From contig NZ_QXNY01000005.1 in the NCBI RefSeq assembly GCF_003572205.1, positions 124,001 through 188,000 of the forward strand: a stretch of 64,000 nucleotides of DNA, given 5' to 3'. Of the stretch, positions 61,168-64,000 are shown in pieces. A program made the translations under genes and the position numbers. Numbering within the stretch: position 1 is the first letter of the stretch; each line of letters opens with the position of its first letter. This DNA is from Algihabitans albus (lineage in GTDB: Bacteria > Pseudomonadota > Alphaproteobacteria > Kiloniellales > DSM-21159). The notes under the pieces were generated by a model, which searched no databases, was not told the origin of the DNA, and saw only the letters and a program-made list of their open reading frames with translations.

Positions 61168-62040
61168 TTAGTCGAAATGCTTCACTTGCTCGCCTGGCGG
61201 CAGGATGGTGTTGAACGTGAGTTCCAGCCTGCGCGGGTTCTCTTGCCGGCCGATCGAGGCCGCGCCGATGGCATAGATCTGCTTGACCATGGCCTCGGCG
61301 CCGGAGTTGCGGTCCAGCTTGTTGGCCAGCGGCAGAAACACCATGTTAGCCAGGATCGCGCCGTAGAAGGTGGTCAGAAGTGCGACCGCCATGGCAGGAC
61401 CGATGGCACTCGGATCGTCCAGGTTGCCCAGCATCTGCACCAGGCCGACCAGTGTGCCGATCAAGCCCATGGCCGGCGCGACCTCGCCCGCGCGGCGCAG
61501 TACGCCCGCCGAGCGCAGATGGCGCTGGCTGGTGGCGTCCACCTCCCGGGACAGAATGCGCTCGACTTCGTCGCCCGGCGTACCGTCGACCACAAGAGAG
61601 ACGGCTTTGTGCAGAAAGCGGTCGTAGTGCAGGACGTCGAGTTGGTCCTGGAGACCCAGGGGACCCTTCGCCCTTGCCTGTTCGGCCAGGGACAGCATCC
61701 GCAGAGCCGCGTCGCGCGGATGCTGAACGTGATAGAGTATCGCTCGCAGCATGACCGATTGAGCGCGGATCACATCGCCGAAGGTGTAGCTGATCGTGGT
61801 CACCAGGAAGGTTCCGCCGAAGACGATCAACATGGCCGGCAAGTCAATGAAGGCGCCCGGGGAGCCGCCCAGGATCATGGCCGTCGCGATCAGGGCGAAA
61901 GCGCCGATCGCGCCGAGAATCGTCGCGAAATCCAAGCGTGCCTTCGTCGTGCCCCGCACGACGACCCGCGATCGGGCCGGGCGCGTGCCGCCGACCGCCA
62001 CTTTGGGCGCAGGGCTCTGGGTCGCTTCTAGGTTTGCCAT
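61168..62040 (-). CDS. motA: Flagellar motor stator protein MotA-like
   Basis: A 290-aa stator subunit. The core APAMGLIGTLVGLVQMLGNLDDP and AVALLTTFYGAILANMVFLPLANKL are the MotA/PomA signatures. Four transmembrane segments are at about 35-55, 60-80, 180-200 and 215-235, with a cytoplasmic loop between. It has an N-terminal extension of about 30 residues. Ion type (H+ or Na+) is not decidable. There is no motB next to it in the window. It lies between fliN and flbD. Confidence 0.9.
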   Translation of the reverse strand: MANLEATQSPAPKVAVGGTRPARSRVVVRGTTKARLDFATILGAIGAFALIATAMILGGSPGAFIDLPAMLIVFGGTFLVTTISYTFGDVIRAQSVMLRAILYHVQHPRDAALRMLSLAEQARAKGPLGLQDQLDVLHYDRFLHKAVSLVVDGTPGDEVERILSREVDATSQRHLRSAGVLRRAGEVAPAMGLIGTLVGLVQMLGNLDDPSAIGPAMAVALLTTFYGAILANMVFLPLANKLDRNSGAEAMVKQIYAIGAASIGRQENPRRLELTFNTILPPGEQVKHFD

Positions 62041-62083
62041 GGGCTCCGACGTCCTTCGCTGAGACTTGTCGGTCCGCAGCCGA

Positions 62084-62437
62084 TCAGCTGCGATCCATCT
62101 TGATGATCTCGGTCATGGTGACCCCCAACCGGTCTTCGACCACCACGACTTCGCCGCGTGCGACCAAGCGGTTGTTGACGTAGATGTCGATCGCTTCGCC
62201 GACCTTGCGGTCGAGCTCCACGACGGCACCGCGGCCAAGCTTCAGGAGCTGGCTGACCTGCATGGTCGACTTGCCCAGCACGGCCGAGACCTGAACCGGA
62301 ATGTCGTAAACCGCTTCAAGCTCGCGGGCATTCGTCGGTGGTTTCTCCGCCGGGGCCGGCAAATCGCCGTCTTCCTGCTCCGCGGGGACGGGCTGGTCAT
62401 CCAAATCGGACAGTTCGAGAGACTCATCGTCGGCCAT
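62084..62437 (-). CDS. fliN: Flagellar motor switch protein FliN
   Basis: A 117-aa C-ring protein. The C-terminal SpoA domain (about 40-115) contains IPVQVSAVLGKSTMQVSQLLKLGRGAVVELDRK, the diagnostic hydrophobic patch, and ARGEVVVVEDRLGVTMTEI. The first 35 residues are acidic. It lies between fliH and motA, 3 bases after fliH. Confidence 0.95.
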   Translation of the reverse strand: MADDESLELSDLDDQPVPAEQEDGDLPAPAEKPPTNARELEAVYDIPVQVSAVLGKSTMQVSQLLKLGRGAVVELDRKVGEAIDIYVNNRLVARGEVVVVEDRLGVTMTEIIKMDRS

Positions 62438-62440
62438 GTC

Positions 62441-63205
62441 TTAGCCCTCCAGGTTTTCGTCCGGCGACACAGCGGTATCGTCGGATGCGTGAGATGATGC
62501 CGGGTCATTGCCCAGCGCACGGTCGAGGATCTCGGTAATTGCGGTGGCCGTTCCGGTTGCGTCGCGTTCCGCACCGCCATCGGCCCATTCGACCCGCAGG
62601 TCGCCGTGCGGCAACTCCGGTTCGCTCAGCAAGACGAACTTGCCTTCGAACCCACTTTTTCGCGCCAAGTCGCTGAGCCGTTCGTCCAACGCGTCGTAGA
62701 GACTATCGGCGACACGAACGACGACACGCGGTTCGTCGCTCAGTCGTGCCAGGCAGTTGCCCAGCAGGGCTTCGATCTCGGTCAGTCCGTGTCGCTGAGC
62801 CCAGACAGGGTAGAGCTTGGCGAGGGCGGAGCGAAGGACTGTCAGAGCGAGCGATTCGGCCTCGACGGTCGCCTCGGCCTTTTGATCGATCAGCGTCTGT
62901 AGGCGGTGTTCGATCAGTGTTAGTGCGCTCGCGACCTCTTGAGCGCCGGCATCCCGCGCCTCCTCCTGTCCTTTCGCGCGACCCTCCTCGAAGCCGCTCT
63001 TTCGGCCGGCGGCCTCTCCCTCAGCCAGACCGGCCTGATAGCCCTCGGCACGGGCCTCCTCGACGGCAGCTTCCTTGAGTGCGGCGGCAGCGGCGGTATC
63101 GATCGACGGTCCCGACGTCGACTCGGGCGCGGCTCGTCGCGCCGAGGCAGAAGCACTGCCGGCGTCGAAGCTCGTGTCGAAGAGAAACCGCTCGACCACT
63201 GCCAT
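62441..63205 (-). CDS. fliH: Flagellar assembly protein FliH
   Basis: A 254-aa peripheral export protein that holds the ATPase FliI. The middle shows the GxxxG-rich helix, EEARAEGYQAGLAEGEAAGRK and EEGRAKGQEEARDAG, as expected for FliH. The C-terminal domain (about 110-230) is the FliH/SctL fold. It lies 24 bases after fliG and 3 bases before fliN. fliI is not in the window. Sequence similarity among FliH proteins is low; the call rests on position and the Gly-rich helix. Confidence 0.88.
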   Translation of the reverse strand: MAVVERFLFDTSFDAGSASASARRAAPESTSGPSIDTAAAAALKEAAVEEARAEGYQAGLAEGEAAGRKSGFEEGRAKGQEEARDAGAQEVASALTLIEHRLQTLIDQKAEATVEAESLALTVLRSALAKLYPVWAQRHGLTEIEALLGNCLARLSDEPRVVVRVADSLYDALDERLSDLARKSGFEGKFVLLSEPELPHGDLRVEWADGGAERDATGTATAITEILDRALGNDPASSHASDDTAVSPDENLEG

Positions 63206-63229
63206 GGCTTTCGTTCCCGGCGCGCTCGT

Positions 63230-64000
63230 CTAGTAGACGAGTTCGTCGTCGCCTTTGCTGTCTGCGATCACGATGTCGCCGCGTGCGGCCATGTCCTTGG
63301 CAAGCTGCACCATGTAGATCTGCGCTTCGTCGACATCGCGCAAACGCACCGGGCCCATGGCCTGCATGTCTTCCTTCATGATCTTCGCCGCGCGCTCGGA
63401 CATGTTGGAAAAGAAGAGATCGCGCAAGCTCTCCGAGGATCCCTTGAGCGCACGAGTCAGCTTGTCCTTGTCGGCCTCGCGCAGCAGTGTCTGGATACCG
63501 CCTCCGTCCAGCTTTCCCAGATCCTCGAAGGTGAACATCAGGGCGCGGATGCGTTCGGCCGCATCGCGGTTGCGTTCTTCCAAAGAGGTCAGGAAGCGGG
63601 ACTCGGTGTTGCGGTCGAGACAGTTGAAGATTTCGGCCATCAGCTCATGACTGTCGCGCCGATTGGTGCGCGCCAGGTTGCTCATGAACTCGTTACGCAA
63701 GGTGCGTTCGACATCTTCGAGAACCTCGCGCTGTACGGCCTCCATGCGCAGCATGCGCATGACGACCTCGAGAGCGAAGGGTTCGGGAAGCAACGCCAGT
63801 ACGCGTGCCGCGTGCTCGGCCTTGATCTTCGACAGAACCACGGCGACGGTTTGCGGGTACTCGTTCTTCAGGTAGTTGGCGAGCACGTTCTCATGAACGT
63901 TGCCCAGCTTGTCCCACATGGTCCGGCCTGCCGGACCACGGATCTCCTCCATGATGTTGTCGACGCGATCCTTGTCGAGCACCTTTAGGAGAAGACGCTC
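63230..64000 (-). CDS. fliG: Flagellar motor switch protein FliG (5' end cut by window edge)
   Basis: The last 256 residues of the C-ring torque protein are visible; the start is beyond 64000. The frame runs in from the edge as [12 protein letters not shown]. The middle and C-terminal domains are seen, with the armadillo [22 protein letters not shown], the conserved [15 protein letters not shown] linker block, and charged helix [24 protein letters not shown]. It is upstream of fliH in the same block. About a quarter of the protein is missing. Confidence 0.95.
   Translation of the reverse strand, partial: ERLLLKVLDKDRVDNIMEEIRGPAGRTMWDKLGNVHENVLANYLKNEYPQTVAVVLSKIKAEHAARVLALLPEPFALEVVMRMLRMEAVQREVLEDVERTLRNEFMSNLARTNRRDSHELMAEIFNCLDRNTESRFLTSLEERNRDAAERIRALMFTFEDLGKLDGGGIQTLLREADKDKLTRALKGSSESLRDLFFSNMSERAAKIMKEDMQAMGPVRLRDVDEAQIYMVQLAKDMAARGDIVIADSKGDDELVY

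Noticed and set aside
59650-62031. Plus-strand open frame opposite flbD-motA
   Set aside because: Shadow frame with no motif; flanks match opposite-strand genes.

Overview
The window comes from a GC-rich, flagellated alphaproteobacterium, most likely Rhodospirillales-like. The reasons are: a Caulobacter-type divK-pleD pair; a flagellar block fliG-fliH-fliN-motA-flbD-flhA-flhF-flhG, with FlbD rather than a gamma-proteobacterial FlrC; an EipB (DUF1849) envelope protein; heterotetrameric sarcosine oxidase; a TAXI-type TRAP transporter; and GlxA-type regulators. No rRNA, phage, insertion sequence or CRISPR array was seen. I cannot name the genus from the sequence alone. || Layout. 1-9.8 kb is a one-carbon/methylamine region: soxB-soxD-soxA-soxG (soxG runs off the left edge), a divergent GlxA-type regulator, a PhnZ-like HD-domain protein, a MetF-like protein, a MarR regulator and a second GlxA-type regulator. 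9.9-17.3 kb is mixed housekeeping: a glutamine amidotransferase, an NADP-type 2-hydroxyacid dehydrogenase, EipB, a Y-family polymerase with a zinc ribbon overlapping a ROK kinase, divK-pleD and rpmG. 17.4-26.6 kb is a minus-strand chain, radA-cvpA-purF-DUF2937-SDR, preceded by dnaB-alr-mlaE-mlaF. Then come cfa and the rpsF-rpsR-rplI operon (to 29.6 kb). || 30-34.5 kb is the plus-strand fatty-acid cluster fabD-fabG-acpP-fabF-mltG. 34.8-36.3 kb holds a small membrane protein, tRNA-Leu(TAA) and an SDR. 36.5-40.7 kb has putA and an iron-storage pair bfd-bfr behind a Fur-box candidate. 40.8-43.1 kb has a GNAT, a DinB/YfiT enzyme and a two-gene operon (Cys-tailed DUF1127 protein plus ArsI-like dioxygenase) behind an unusually clear inverted-repeat operator. 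43.3-46 kb has a TPR protein with a degenerate SGNH-like C-terminus, translationally coupled to purB. || 46-52.4 kb is a catabolic/transport set: a molybdopterin oxidoreductase converging on purB, then a dienoyl-CoA-reductase-type SDR, a fused TRAP permease and a TAXI binding protein. 52.6-55.5 kb has a solitary Anbu (proteasome-like) subunit, a membrane LytTR regulator and a divergent acyltransferase-3. 55.7-64 kb is the flagellar block, with fliG cut by the right edge. || The least explained items are the DUF1127/ArsI-like operon with its 32-bp operator, the HD + MetF-like pair beside sarcosine oxidase, the Anbu subunit without its usual partners, and the TPR-SGNH fusion. All function statements are from reading sequence motifs; no database search was run.
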